From JANQRZ01 sp965215165 (GTDB taxonomy: Bacteria; Bacteroidota; Rhodothermia; Rhodothermales; JANQRZ01), in NCBI GenBank assembly GCA_965215165.1, contig CBDCCX010000006.1, forward strand, positions 1,550,001 through 1,614,000: a stretch of 64,000 nucleotides of DNA, written 5' to 3'. Made by a program: the position numbers and the translations under genes. A model generated the notes under the pieces. The model was not told where the DNA came from, made no database searches, and was given only the letters and a program-made list of their open reading frames with translations. Shown here in pieces: positions 43,261 to 52,235 of this stretch. Position 1 is the first letter of the stretch. Each line of letters begins with the position of its first letter.

Positions 43261-44739
43261 TCACAGCAACGCCGCACCGGCCGCCGGGAGTGCGCCGCCC
43301 GCCATCGTGCACGCCAGATTGACCCGGTCGTTCGTGACCCAGCGGTAGCCCCTCGCGAGCGCGAGGCCCTGCCCGTCGGCCTCCGCCCGCTCGGTGAGGC
43401 CGTGCGCGTCCCGGTAGAGCGCCTGCACCGTCGCCCCGAGCACGCTGTCTAGGAACGACGCCGCCAGCGCGCCCCCGACCACCAGCACCGCCGCCGTCCC
43501 CACGCCGGGCGACCCGAGGAACGCTCCGGCCACCGGCACCGCGCTTCCGAACACGACGCCCGCCCCGGCGAGCGCGCCGAGCGTCCCGGCGACCGAGACG
43601 CCGCCCGAGGTGCCCGACGGCACGCGCCGCCCGCTCCAGACGAGCCGCGTCGGGCCGCCGACGAGCGTGCCGATCTCGGTGCCCCACGTGTCGGCCGCCG
43701 CCGCAGCGAACGCCCCGACGGTCCCCCAGTAGAGCGCGTCCGCCGGCACGAAGACCCAGCCGACGAGCAGCGCCCACGCCACGCCGCCGTTCGCGTAGAC
43801 CTGCCCGGCATCGCGGCGGCTGCCCTTCGCGTCGCCCTTCGCTGCCTCTGCCTTGCGCCGCCGGCCGAGCTTCGAGAGCAAGCTTGACAGCACGAAGAAC
43901 GTCGCCCCCGGCAGCGCCCACGCCCAGCCGAGCACGAGCACCGAGACCGCGAGCCCCGCTGCCGCGAGCGCCCCCGAGCCGTCGAGAAACCGGACGGCCC
44001 GCGCCGCTGCGCCGAATCCACCGGCGACCAGTACCGCGAGGACGAGCGCGTGCGCCGTGCCGGGGTCGCCGTGCAGCAGCGTCAGCGGGACGACGGCCGC
44101 GACCACGATGAAGAGGTTGTCCCACCCCCGCGTTGCCAGAAGCTCGGCCCCGGTCGCCAGCGCCGCCACCACGAGCGCCGCTACGGCGATGCCTTCGGCC
44201 GTCAGCCCGTGCCCGCCGAGCCCAGTCAGGCCGCCCCCTGCCACGAGCGCCGCCGCGGCGAAGAACGCCGCCGACCCCGCCGCCGTCTTCGTCCCCTCCC
44301 CGACCGCCAGCCTCCGCTGTCCCCACCGCGCCCCGACGAGCGACGCGAGCGGGTCCGCGACCGCGAGCACGAGGAAGGCGACTTGCAGGATGTAGACGCG
44401 GCCAGGGTCGAGCGTCCAGCAGGTCCCCAGCGCGAAGACGAGCGCGAGCGGGAACGTCACCGTCCCCCAGCTTCGCCGTTGGATGCCGTGCATCCCCGGA
44501 AACACGCGGCGCGGGACGGCCCAGAGGTTGACGAGCACGAAGGCTCCGGCGAGCCCGTAGATCCACCCCGGCCGCTCGAACCAAAACGGGCAGGCCGCGA
44601 CCTGCAACCCGGTCGCCGCGTGGACGAACCGCCGCGAGGCCTCGGGCCGCCACCCGGCCCACGCCCGCAGCGCCTCGCCCGCCCCGACGGTCGCCAGCAG
44701 TCCCAGGCCGAAGAGGGCGAATGCCGTGAAGTCGGCCAT
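43261..44739 (-). CDS. Dolichol/phytol kinase-like + DUF92 fusion membrane protein
   Basis: The 492-residue polytopic protein has two halves. Residues about 1-215 resemble CTP-dependent polyprenol kinases (SEC59/VTE5 type): SRRFVHAATGLQVAACPFWF, then VADPLASLVGARWGQRRLAVGEGTKTAAGSAAFF with a nucleotide-binding-like loop. Residues about 245-490 form a DUF92 domain (TMEM19/VTE6 type) with SSLLSKLGRRRKAEA, AAAADTWGTEIGTLVG, SGTSGGVSVAGTLGA and a late DSVLGATVQALYRD with VNLACTMAGG. VTE6-type DUF92 proteins phosphorylate phytyl phosphate in plants and cyanobacteria, so one chain could convert a polyprenol to its diphosphate. The activity is inferred from family knowledge. Confidence 0.82.
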   Translation of the reverse strand: MADFTAFALFGLGLLATVGAGEALRAWAGWRPEASRRFVHAATGLQVAACPFWFERPGWIYGLAGAFVLVNLWAVPRRVFPGMHGIQRRSWGTVTFPLALVFALGTCWTLDPGRVYILQVAFLVLAVADPLASLVGARWGQRRLAVGEGTKTAAGSAAFFAAAALVAGGGLTGLGGHGLTAEGIAVAALVVAALATGAELLATRGWDNLFIVVAAVVPLTLLHGDPGTAHALVLAVLVAGGFGAAARAVRFLDGSGALAAAGLAVSVLVLGWAWALPGATFFVLSSLLSKLGRRRKAEAAKGDAKGSRRDAGQVYANGGVAWALLVGWVFVPADALYWGTVGAFAAAAADTWGTEIGTLVGGPTRLVWSGRRVPSGTSGGVSVAGTLGALAGAGVVFGSAVPVAGAFLGSPGVGTAAVLVVGGALAASFLDSVLGATVQALYRDAHGLTERAEADGQGLALARGYRWVTNDRVNLACTMAGGALPAAGAALL

Positions 44740-44770
44740 GGAGGTCGAAGCGTGGAGGCGCAGAACGCAC

Positions 44771-44805
44771 GAGTGCCGGTAGCGAATCCACCGCCACCGG
44801 CACTC
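44771..44805 (-). terminator. Stem-loop downstream of porV
   Basis: GAGTGCCGGT (44771-44780) pairs perfectly with ACCGGCACTC (44796-44805) around a 15-base loop. It lies 22 bases past the porV stop on the minus strand. It has no strong T tract. Confidence 0.55.
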
Positions 44806-44826
44806 TTATGCTTTACGTTCTATGTC

Positions 44827-45987
44827 CTAGCGAAGCACGTTGAGCAACAGCGAGAACCGCAGCGTGTTCGCCAGCGGCGACTCGTCCTCGAGCGGGTAGA
44901 TGTACGAGAAGTCGACGCCGATCAGGTTGTAGCGGATGCCCGCGCCGAAGGTGAGGAACTTCCGGTTGCCGTTGAACGGGTCCTCGTAGAAGAAGCCCGA
45001 GCGGAAGGCGAACAGGTCGTTGTACCAGTACTCCAGCCCGCTGCCGACGGTGATCTGCCGGAGCACCCCCACGTCCTCGAACGTCGTTGGGTTGTCCTTG
45101 TCGATCGGGTCGTTCGTGGTCGCCACGCGGATCGACTTCCAGGAGGAGAAGATGGCCTCGGCGAAGGACTTGGAGCCGGTCGAGTCGAAGTCGACGAGCG
45201 TCTTGTTGAAGTCGACGGCGAAGTTGAGCTTGTTGAACTCGTCGAGCTGCGCGCTGACGGCCCCGCCGAAGCGGAGGTTGGTCGGGATCGGGTCGTCCCG
45301 CCCGTCGGCGCTGAGCGTGTAGCCGATGGCCGGGCCCATGTTGGCGAGGTTGAAGCCGAGCTTCGCCGTCACCGGGACGCTGCCCATCTCGACGGGCTTA
45401 AAGGTGTAGAGCGCCGCCAAGTCCACGCCAAGCGAGACGCCCGCCTTCGTCTGCACGTCGCCGACGCTCCGCCCCCCCGAGAGGTTCGAGTAGATGAACC
45501 GAGCGCCCGTGCCGAGCGCGAGGCCGCGCGTCACCTGCCGGCCGTACGAGACGCCGGTCGCCAGCTCGTAGGAGCGGAAGTTGCCGAGCGGATTGTTCTG
45601 GTCGTCGCGGTACTCCTGCTCGCCGAGGTTGAAGAAGGTGATGTTACCGCCGAACGTGCCGACCCCCTCCCAGTGGTACTTGCCGGCGAGGTACTCGTAG
45701 AACAGGTCCGACGTGATGGCCGGGAGCCAGTTCGAGTGCGTCAGCGAGACCTCGGCCCCGCGCTGCGACGCTAGGCCGGCCGGGTTCCAGAAGACAGCGC
45801 TCGCGTTGTCGGCGAGGGCCACGCCGGAGTTGCCCATGCCAGCGGCCCGGCTGTCCGGCTCGATCTGAAGGAACGGCACGGCCGTCGTGTAGACGATGTT
45901 CTGGGCGAGGGCACCCCCTGCCACACCCGAGGCGAGTAGGAGCGTGAGGAGCGCGCGGCGCGCGGCGTGGAGCGAGAGCGTAGGCAT
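44827..45987 (-). CDS. porV: Type IX secretion system outer membrane protein PorV
   Basis: PorV is a FadL-fold outer-membrane protein that carries cargo from the T9SS translocon to the PorU attachment complex. The 386-residue product has a signal peptide ending ALAQ and the diagnostic N-terminal pattern FLQIEPDSRAAGMGNSGVALADNASAVFWNPAGLA. A barrel with Tyr/Phe-rich strands follows, ending LRFSLLLNVLR. The order porU then porV (minus strand, PorU upstream) matches the pair seen in many T9SS genomes. The gap to porU is 144 bases. Confidence 0.93.
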   Translation of the reverse strand: MPTLSLHAARRALLTLLLASGVAGGALAQNIVYTTAVPFLQIEPDSRAAGMGNSGVALADNASAVFWNPAGLASQRGAEVSLTHSNWLPAITSDLFYEYLAGKYHWEGVGTFGGNITFFNLGEQEYRDDQNNPLGNFRSYELATGVSYGRQVTRGLALGTGARFIYSNLSGGRSVGDVQTKAGVSLGVDLAALYTFKPVEMGSVPVTAKLGFNLANMGPAIGYTLSADGRDDPIPTNLRFGGAVSAQLDEFNKLNFAVDFNKTLVDFDSTGSKSFAEAIFSSWKSIRVATTNDPIDKDNPTTFEDVGVLRQITVGSGLEYWYNDLFAFRSGFFYEDPFNGNRKFLTFGAGIRYNLIGVDFSYIYPLEDESPLANTLRFSLLLNVLR

Positions 45988-46131
45988 GGGTTCGAGTTTC
46001 AGGGGGAGGAAGGAAGGGTCGTGCCGAAGAGGTCAGGGACACAGTCTGCCGCTCCTAGTGTACGGCTAAGGCGACGGCGATGCGCGTTGTTCTGGATCGG
46101 GTTGGCCCGGTGAATACGGCCGAGGCATGGG

Positions 46132-49100
46132 TTATCGTATCACGGCGAGGCGCTCGATCTGCTCGGAGACCTGCGTCTCGCCGTCCGGGCGCTCCACCTC
46201 AACGCGCACTTTGTACAGGTAGATGCCGGTCGCGAGCGTGTCGAAGTCCTCGTCGCGGCCGTCCCATGGGATGCGGACGACAGAGCCGTCGAGCGCGCCG
46301 CTCGGGAGGGCCTCCTCGGCGTCGAGCGTGCGGACCGGCCGGCCGGAGAGGGTGTAGATGCGGAGCTGCACCCGGGCGAGGGTGCCCGGCGGCTGGTTGT
46401 GCTCGAAGATGAAGCGCGTCGCGCCGCTCGTCGGGTTCGGGTAGTTGTACAGGTTGCGGAGCACGAGCTCGCCGTCGGCCTCGACGAAGTAGTCCAGGCT
46501 GACGGTCGTCGAGTTGTTGGCGACGTCCCAGGCGCGGAGCGTGAGCGTGTGCGGGCCGGGCTCCTGCTCGGGCATCTCGAACTCGACCGTGCCCCGGCGG
46601 AAGGAGTCGAGGTCGCCGCGGTAGAAGCGGCCGAGGTCGGTGGCGTCCTGCTCGTTGCCGTCGACGGTCAGCAGCAGGTCGTGCCCCACGCCCGCCCCGA
46701 CGGTGTTGATCCCGGTCTGATCGAACAGCTTGGCGATGAGCACCGGGGTGCTGCCGACGAGGCCGCCGGGCACGAAGGTGGTGTCGTTGAGGAAGAGGTC
46801 CACGCGCGGGGCCTCGCGGTCGTCGACGGGGTTGGCGGCGGTGCCGCCGACGAGGAAGCCCTCGGTCGCGCCTAGGCCGTCGCGCCCGCCGGCGTCGGTG
46901 GCGTAGACCGAGATGCGGCCGCGCGCGTCGGCGTACGAGATGTCACGCGGGACGACGAAGCGGACCGTCCAGGCCCCGTCGCGGACCGTCGCGCGGCCGC
47001 GGTAGATGAGGTCGCTGCGGACCTCGACGGTGCCGCTGGGGATGTAGTTGACGGCGTCCTCGGGGAGCACCACGGTCCGCTCGGCGTCGAAGACGGCGAC
47101 TTCGACCTCGCCGTTGTAGCCGGCGTCGCGGAGACCATCGAAGCCGAGCACCTCGCCGGATACCTCGGCCTCTTCGAGCGCCCGCAACTCGGGCAGCGCG
47201 GGGTCCGGCCCGGCCGCCTTCCTCTCCGCGCCCGACGCCTCGGCGTCCGCCATCAGCGTGCCGACCGCCGAGCGGCTCAGCGCCGCCTCGAGGACCGGTG
47301 CCTCCAGGGCCGGCGCGGCGCGTTGCCCGTCGCCCAAGCCGTCGTCGACCGGTTGCCCATTGACGCTCCGCACCACGACGGGCTGCTCGGGAAGCTGGAC
47401 TCGGGTGGCCGGATCGCCGAGGAAGACGAACTTGCGGTTGTTGCCGCGCGCGCCGGGGTTGGACTGCTTGGTGAGCCGGTAGACGTCGCCGAGGCGGCGC
47501 GGCCGGCCGCCGGGCTCGCGGCTGAGCAGAAACTCGATCAGGACCCGGTTGAGGCCCAGGTTATTTCTCTCGGGATCGGTGCCGGTGAAGACGAGGCGCG
47601 TGGTGGTGTAGACGCCCGACGCGCCGCCGTTCGGGTTGAGGAAGAAAATCTCCGCGCCGCTCTGCTCGTCGATCAGGTCGTAGCGACCGAAGGAGCACGT
47701 CGCCGTCATCACGATGGCGAGGCGATCGGCGTTGTCGAGCTGCAGGATGTCCTCCTTCTGCAGGAGGCGCTCGTCCGCCAGGCCGCTGGAGCTGCCGTGC
47801 CCGCTGTAGTTCCACGCCAGCGTGCCCTCGGTGAAGGACCGCAGGATGTCCTCGTGCGCCGCCGGGTAGCGCGCGCCGAGCGACGTCTGGACGCGCGGAT
47901 ACGTCATCGAGTAGATCTTCTGAATGTTGAGGCCCGGCGCGACCACGTTGACGGTGTCCGAGAGCAGCTCCGCGTTTTGGACGTGGAGGTCGGTGTCCCA
48001 GCTGTTCGGCTCCTGGTCGTCGGCCACGACGGTGAGGCGGGTGCGCCACGCCCCGCGCGAGCTCGGGCGCTCGTAGCTCTTGACCTTCTCGACCATCTGG
48101 GCGGCCTCCTGGGGGGTGCGGACCGGGAACCGGCCGAGGCCCACGTCGACGCGCTCGAAGGAGGGGCCGTCGGTATAGGCCCACTCGCCTTCGTTCTCGT
48201 CGAGCAGGCCGAAGTAGTCGTCGCTGGTGTAGGAGCGGCCACGGCTGAACGAGTTCTCCGTCTGGTAAGTCGGGATCCAGTTGTTCCGGTCGCCGCCCTT
48301 CTCGGTGTCGATGCCGCGGAAGTCGTAGTGGCCGTCGCCGAAGAGGACGGCGTAGCTGAAGATCTCGTCGTCGACGCGGGCGCGGTCGTAGAGGAAACGG
48401 AGGTAGTCGCGGATGGAGCGCATGTCCTGGAGGCCGCCGGAGAACTCGTTGAAGACCTCCTGGATGTCCACAACGAGCGTCTGCAGTCCGTCCTGCGCGC
48501 GGTAGGCCGCTAGGTCGTCGGCCTCGGCGCGGAAGGCGGCCGGCGTGATGACGACGTAGTCCGGGTAGCCCGAGACGGCGTGGAGATTCTGGTTGGGGAC
48601 CTCGGAGCCGGCGGCCGGCGTGCGGGCCCCCGCCGTCGTGAAGGCGATCAGCTCGCGCGGGCGGTCCGGGTCCTCCGTCTCGATCTGCACCCGGTACGCG
48701 CCGCCGTCGGCGCGGACGCCGAGGCGGCGGATGGCGCTCGCTTCGGTCACGTCCCAGACCTGGGGCTCGGAGGAGAAGCCGGACAGCACGAACTCGAAGG
48801 CTCCGGCCTCGCCGCCGGGCGTGTGGAAGCGGAGCACGCCGCCCTCGGCGCGGAGGGCCTTCGGGTAGAACGCCTCCACGTAGTCGATCCAGCCCTGCAC
48901 GCTGCCGGGCGCGAGCGCCAGATCGAGCGCCAGCCGCGCGCCCGCCTCGACGTTCTGCTCGAACACGCCGACCTCGTCCCCGGCGAGCTGCCCACGGTCG
49001 CGCGGGTCGAGCATGGCGAGCTCCTCGGTCCCACTGCGGATCACCAGGTCCGAGCGGTTCTGGTTGGTCGCAACGCGCGCCCGGTAGCGGACCGTTCCGC

Positions 49101-50292
49101 CGAGCAGCCCGGCCGGGATCGTGTCGAGAATGGTCGTCGCCGGGCGCGAGGACGAGATCTCAGCCCCGAGCCAGTCCAGCCCCGAGCCGCCGCCGTCGCG
49201 GTCGATCATGCCTTCGGCGCGGTCGGTTTCGGCGAAGACGCGTCCGGTGACTCGGTCCAGCACGGTCGCCCCGGTGAGGTTCGCGAAGCCCGGTGCCCCG
49301 ACGCGCACGCCGGGCCCTCCGCCGACGCGGACGAAGTACACGTTCCGGGCCGAGAACAGGTTGATCCAGTGCCGCCAGCCGGGGTTGCCGTCGTCGGCCT
49401 CGTCCTGGTCCCAGCGCCAGCCGCTCGGGGCCGCGCCGTAGAAATAGACGCCGTCGCCGCTGTCGAAGCGGCCGTCGCCGCCGCCGACGACGAACGTCGC
49501 GTTCGCCGCGAGGTCGGCAATCCGGGGGGCGCTGTTGAGCGCTGGGAGCGGCTCGCCGCCGTTGCCGAACACCGCCACGTCGTTGGGGTCGATGCCGTCG
49601 GGGGCGAAGCCGGCGCGCTCGAGCCACCCTCGGTCGATGCGGTAGATGCCGTCCTGCGTCACGGGCAGCCTGGCCCACTGACCCTGCGCGAGCACGCTCT
49701 GCCCCACCTCCAGGTGCGGATTGTCGACCGGAGTGAGGCGCTCGCTCGCTCCGGCTTCGGCCCCCCGTGCGGCGGGCAAGCGGACCGCCGCCACGATCCG
49801 CCGGTAGCGCCGGACCGTCCCCCGCTCGGCGTCATACCGGAAGAGGCGGGCGACGAACGTGCCCCTCGGTCGCCGCCGCTCCAAGCCCACGGCCCCGACC
49901 TCAGCGACGGCCCCGGCGAAGAGCTCCAGCTCCGCCTCGGGCGGTGCCGCGAAGGGGACCTCGTCGAAGTCCGCCGCCAGCACCTCGACGGCCGGTGCGG
50001 CCAGCGAGGGCAGCGCGATGGGGTGCGAGACGATGCCGTCGCCGCGCGCGGCGCGGTGCGCGAGCTCCGACCACGTGCCCGACGAGGCGGCGGCCTCGGC
50101 CAGCGAGGTCGGCCAGTCTACGCGCGCCTCGAACACGATGCGCGTCGGCGTCTCTTCCAGGATGCGAAGGGCCGGACCGACCGGGGCCTCGCCGGGGCGC
50201 GCCGGCAGCAGGCGTGTGTCCTGGGCCTGGGCGAGGCCGCACGCCAGCACAGCAATCCACGAGAAGGCAGCGAACCAGAAGCGGAACGTCAT
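46132..50292 (-). CDS. porU: Type IX secretion system sortase PorU
   Basis: PorU is a gingipain-type (C25) cysteine peptidase that cuts off cargo sorting domains at the cell surface. The 1386-residue product has a signal peptide (FAAFSWIAVLACGLAQAQ) and a large N-terminal beta region. The peptidase domain (about residues 590-950) contains AVLFGDGHYDFRGI, the catalytic His832 in WNYSGHGSS and Cys866 in MTATCSFGRYD. Its own C-terminal part carries LYNYPNPTSGATRFIFEHN and LRIYTLSGRPVRTLD, a sorting-domain-like end that is known in PorU. ATG 50292 is used; the upstream frame extension reads as non-coding. Four likely substrates are encoded in the window. Confidence 0.95.
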   Translation of the reverse strand: MTFRFWFAAFSWIAVLACGLAQAQDTRLLPARPGEAPVGPALRILEETPTRIVFEARVDWPTSLAEAAASSGTWSELAHRAARGDGIVSHPIALPSLAAPAVEVLAADFDEVPFAAPPEAELELFAGAVAEVGAVGLERRRPRGTFVARLFRYDAERGTVRRYRRIVAAVRLPAARGAEAGASERLTPVDNPHLEVGQSVLAQGQWARLPVTQDGIYRIDRGWLERAGFAPDGIDPNDVAVFGNGGEPLPALNSAPRIADLAANATFVVGGGDGRFDSGDGVYFYGAAPSGWRWDQDEADDGNPGWRHWINLFSARNVYFVRVGGGPGVRVGAPGFANLTGATVLDRVTGRVFAETDRAEGMIDRDGGGSGLDWLGAEISSSRPATTILDTIPAGLLGGTVRYRARVATNQNRSDLVIRSGTEELAMLDPRDRGQLAGDEVGVFEQNVEAGARLALDLALAPGSVQGWIDYVEAFYPKALRAEGGVLRFHTPGGEAGAFEFVLSGFSSEPQVWDVTEASAIRRLGVRADGGAYRVQIETEDPDRPRELIAFTTAGARTPAAGSEVPNQNLHAVSGYPDYVVITPAAFRAEADDLAAYRAQDGLQTLVVDIQEVFNEFSGGLQDMRSIRDYLRFLYDRARVDDEIFSYAVLFGDGHYDFRGIDTEKGGDRNNWIPTYQTENSFSRGRSYTSDDYFGLLDENEGEWAYTDGPSFERVDVGLGRFPVRTPQEAAQMVEKVKSYERPSSRGAWRTRLTVVADDQEPNSWDTDLHVQNAELLSDTVNVVAPGLNIQKIYSMTYPRVQTSLGARYPAAHEDILRSFTEGTLAWNYSGHGSSSGLADERLLQKEDILQLDNADRLAIVMTATCSFGRYDLIDEQSGAEIFFLNPNGGASGVYTTTRLVFTGTDPERNNLGLNRVLIEFLLSREPGGRPRRLGDVYRLTKQSNPGARGNNRKFVFLGDPATRVQLPEQPVVVRSVNGQPVDDGLGDGQRAAPALEAPVLEAALSRSAVGTLMADAEASGAERKAAGPDPALPELRALEEAEVSGEVLGFDGLRDAGYNGEVEVAVFDAERTVVLPEDAVNYIPSGTVEVRSDLIYRGRATVRDGAWTVRFVVPRDISYADARGRISVYATDAGGRDGLGATEGFLVGGTAANPVDDREAPRVDLFLNDTTFVPGGLVGSTPVLIAKLFDQTGINTVGAGVGHDLLLTVDGNEQDATDLGRFYRGDLDSFRRGTVEFEMPEQEPGPHTLTLRAWDVANNSTTVSLDYFVEADGELVLRNLYNYPNPTSGATRFIFEHNQPPGTLARVQLRIYTLSGRPVRTLDAEEALPSGALDGSVVRIPWDGRDEDFDTLATGIYLYKVRVEVERPDGETQVSEQIERLAVIR

Positions 50293-50485
50293 CGAGCCGG
50301 GTCTATCGAAGGAGGGAGAAAGGTGCATCGTCTCAGGCGCGAGCCGAGGAGCGAGTGCGTCAGCAGAAGGCGGCCGGAGGACGAGGCCGCTGGGGTAGCA
50401 CCTTACTTCGATAGGCAGGTTCCGCGAGGAAAAGACGGGGGACGGATGCCGTGGCAGCGACGGTGGGAGGGCGCGCGAGCCGGAG

Positions 50486-50514
50486 AATATAGGGTCTGCG
50501 CGGCCTGGGCACAA
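50486..50514 (-). promoter_or_regulatory. Putative porU promoter
   Basis: On the minus strand TTGTGC (50514-50509) and TATATT (50491-50486) are separated by 17 bases, about 195 bases before the porU ATG. The same TATATT box precedes tRNA-Ala. Confidence 0.5.
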
Positions 50515-50645
50515 GGGCGAAACGGCCGCCCCGGTCGCTTCATTGCGCGGCCCCGAAGCGATGTGTGCAAAACGTGACCTGGGAGGTAGGACCAGAAAGG
50601 GGGAGAACGACGGGAAAGTGGGCGTGGCCTCTCGCTCAAACAAAA

Positions 50646-50677
50646 GCGGGGCCGGTCCCCCTTCGGCCCGGCCCCGC
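50646..50677 (-). terminator. Rho-independent terminator of the TPR-HTH gene
   Basis: On the minus strand GCGGGGCCGG and CCGGCCCCGC (50677-50668 and 50655-50646) form a 10-bp stem, followed by TTTTGTTTG. It starts 28 bases past the stop codon of the TPR-HTH gene. Confidence 0.8.
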
Positions 50678-50705
50678 GCGTCGGCTTCCCTTCACTCGGC
50701 TGACG

Positions 50706-51716
50706 CTAGCTGTTGATGTTGCGGTGGATCGCCTGGCGGGTCAGCCCGATCCGCTCGCCGAGCTGGGAGCGGTTGTCGATGCCGGGGATGCCGACGAAGC
50801 CGTTGACGAGGCTGGTGAGGTACTCCTGCCGCAGCCGGGTGATGGGCACCGGGCCGAGGATCTTGGCGATGTCCAGCTCCTCCAGCTCGCTCTGGCACGC
50901 GTGGGTGTCGCGCTCGAGCTCCTCGCGGATCGAGTTCCACACCGGGATCTCGGAGAAGATGACGCGGGCCTGCTCGTAGTACTCGAGCGCGAGGCCGTAG
51001 AACTGGAACTCCCGGTGGTACACCGTGGCGAGCGCGCGCAGCACCATGCCCTGCTCGCCGACGAGCTTGTTGCGGCAGGCCAGCTCGTAGGCCTTCTGGA
51101 GGTCCTCTTCGCCCCCGGCGCGCTGCCCGGTCTGGATCAGCACGACGCCCTTGCCGAGCAGCGCCTTCGGGATGTACTCGACGTAGCCGTTGCGGCGGCT
51201 GAGGTTGTAGACGCGGTTGTAGGTCTCGACGGCGTCCTCGGAGACCCCCTCGTCGGCGGCGGCGTCGGCCTTCTGGAGGAGCGCGGCGATCTCCCAGGCG
51301 CGGACGCCGAGGCGGCGGGCCTCGGCCTTGACCCGGTCGAAGTACTGCTCGGCCGCCGCCGCCGAGCCGAGGCGGTGGCGCATCAGCCAGCCGAGCCGGT
51401 AGTCGAGGACCACGGTCTGGTAGGCGCTGTTCGGCTCGATAAACGCGAGCTCGGTCTTGACCCGCTCGATGGGCGCGTCGCGCAGGCAGCGGACGGCCTG
51501 GAGCTGAACGTGCGTCCGGGCGACGGGGTCGAGGTCGGCCTGCTTGAGCAGCTCGTTGAACTCGAGGAAAGCGTCGTAGACCCGGGCTTCCTCGATGGCA
51601 CGGATGGCACGGTGCCAGCGGTCGAGGTCGGGGTCCGCGAGGTGGGCACTGAGGTATTCACCGGCCACCTCGATGTGCTCGCGCTCGTGCGCGGGGACCA
51701 TGGGTACGGAAGGCAT
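50706..51716 (-). CDS. TPR-like protein with C-terminal helix-turn-helix
   Basis: The 336-residue protein is a helical-repeat protein. It contains TPR-like pairs (VYDAFLEFNELLKQADLDPVA, AAAAEQYFDRVKAEARRLGVRAW, AVETYNRVYNLSRRNGYVEYI, LALEYYEQARVIFSEI) and ends with a compact unit LTSLVNGFVGIPGIDNRSQLGERIGLTRQAIHRNI. The last part looks like a DNA-binding helix-turn-helix (SQLGERIGLTRQAIHRNI). This arrangement, with repeats first and the HTH last, suggests a transcription regulator whose repeats receive a protein or ligand signal. No family name is certain. ATG 51716 is chosen. Met 51701 is an alternative. Confidence 0.7.
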   Translation of the reverse strand: MPSVPMVPAHEREHIEVAGEYLSAHLADPDLDRWHRAIRAIEEARVYDAFLEFNELLKQADLDPVARTHVQLQAVRCLRDAPIERVKTELAFIEPNSAYQTVVLDYRLGWLMRHRLGSAAAAEQYFDRVKAEARRLGVRAWEIAALLQKADAAADEGVSEDAVETYNRVYNLSRRNGYVEYIPKALLGKGVVLIQTGQRAGGEEDLQKAYELACRNKLVGEQGMVLRALATVYHREFQFYGLALEYYEQARVIFSEIPVWNSIREELERDTHACQSELEELDIAKILGPVPITRLRQEYLTSLVNGFVGIPGIDNRSQLGERIGLTRQAIHRNINS

Positions 51717-51905
51717 AAACGATAGGGATGCTTGGGGGTGGGACAGCAAGCAACCCTCGGACGTGCGGCGAGTGCGCAGTTTCGGCTGCGCCACGCGCGA
51801 GGGAGTACCCTCTCCCTATCGGATTTGCGCGCGACCCCCTTAAGCACCACGGGGAAAAATCCCCCGTCCCGGAATCCAGCGGCGGATGTGTGCGCGGCGC
51901 TCTCC

Positions 51906-52235
51906 CTACAGTCCGTCGCCGCCGGCTCCGAGCTGCTCGGGGTTCTCCTTCAGCCGAGCGAGGCGGCGGACCTCCTCGGCGAGGCGATCACTGGCCTCCG
52001 ACATTTCCCGAAGCTGCGCGCGGATGTCCGGGGCGAGCCCCTCGAGCCGCGCATCCTCCTGGAGCATCTGCACGTTCCCGGAGATGACCGTCAGCGGACC
52101 GGCAATGTCGTGGAGCGCGCGAGCGAGCGCGTCCTCCAGGAGGGGGTCGGCTGAGGGCGAGTTGGGCACCGCTCGCCTGCTGCGCAGCTTCTTGCCGTGA
52201 GTGCCAGGAGATGCCGTGCCGCGGTTCGCTTTCAT
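51906..52235 (-). CDS. Small HisKA-like dimerisation domain protein without ATPase domain
   Basis: The 109-residue product has a basic N-terminal part (ANRGTASPGTHGKKLRSRRA) and a helical hairpin containing ALARALHDIAGPLTVISGNVQMLQED. This is the H-box of histidine kinases with a candidate phosphorylatable His. The second helix is APDIRAQLREMSEASDRLAEEVRRLARL. The HATPase_c domain is absent because the frame stops 30 residues later. It could be a phosphorelay intermediary, a kinase inhibitor or a remnant of a truncated kinase. The neighbour is the TPR-HTH gene, on the same strand 190 bases downstream. Confidence 0.6.
   Translation of the reverse strand: MKANRGTASPGTHGKKLRSRRAVPNSPSADPLLEDALARALHDIAGPLTVISGNVQMLQEDARLEGLAPDIRAQLREMSEASDRLAEEVRRLARLKENPEQLGAGGDGL

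Larger units (their letters stand above)
50293..50705. other. Intergenic region between porU and the TPR-HTH gene
   Basis: This 413-base gap holds the porU promoter candidate (50486-50514) and the terminator of the neighbouring gene (50646-50677). Between them I see GC-rich sequence without a convincing reading frame or RNA. A frame continuing upstream of porU is open but has no coding character. Confidence 0.6.

Noticed and set aside
50293..50643. Upstream extension of the PorU frame
   Set aside because: The extension has no signal peptide and contains the likely promoter; the ATG at 50292 directly precedes a good signal peptide.
51800..51817. AGGGAG/CTCCCT inverted repeat upstream of the TPR-HTH gene
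   Set aside because: Only six base pairs with a six-base gap; it could be an operator but is too short to support in this GC-rich context.
51849..51867. Short hairpin after the HisKA-like gene
   Set aside because: The stem is six base pairs and the T residues are in the loop rather than after it, so a terminator call is not supported.
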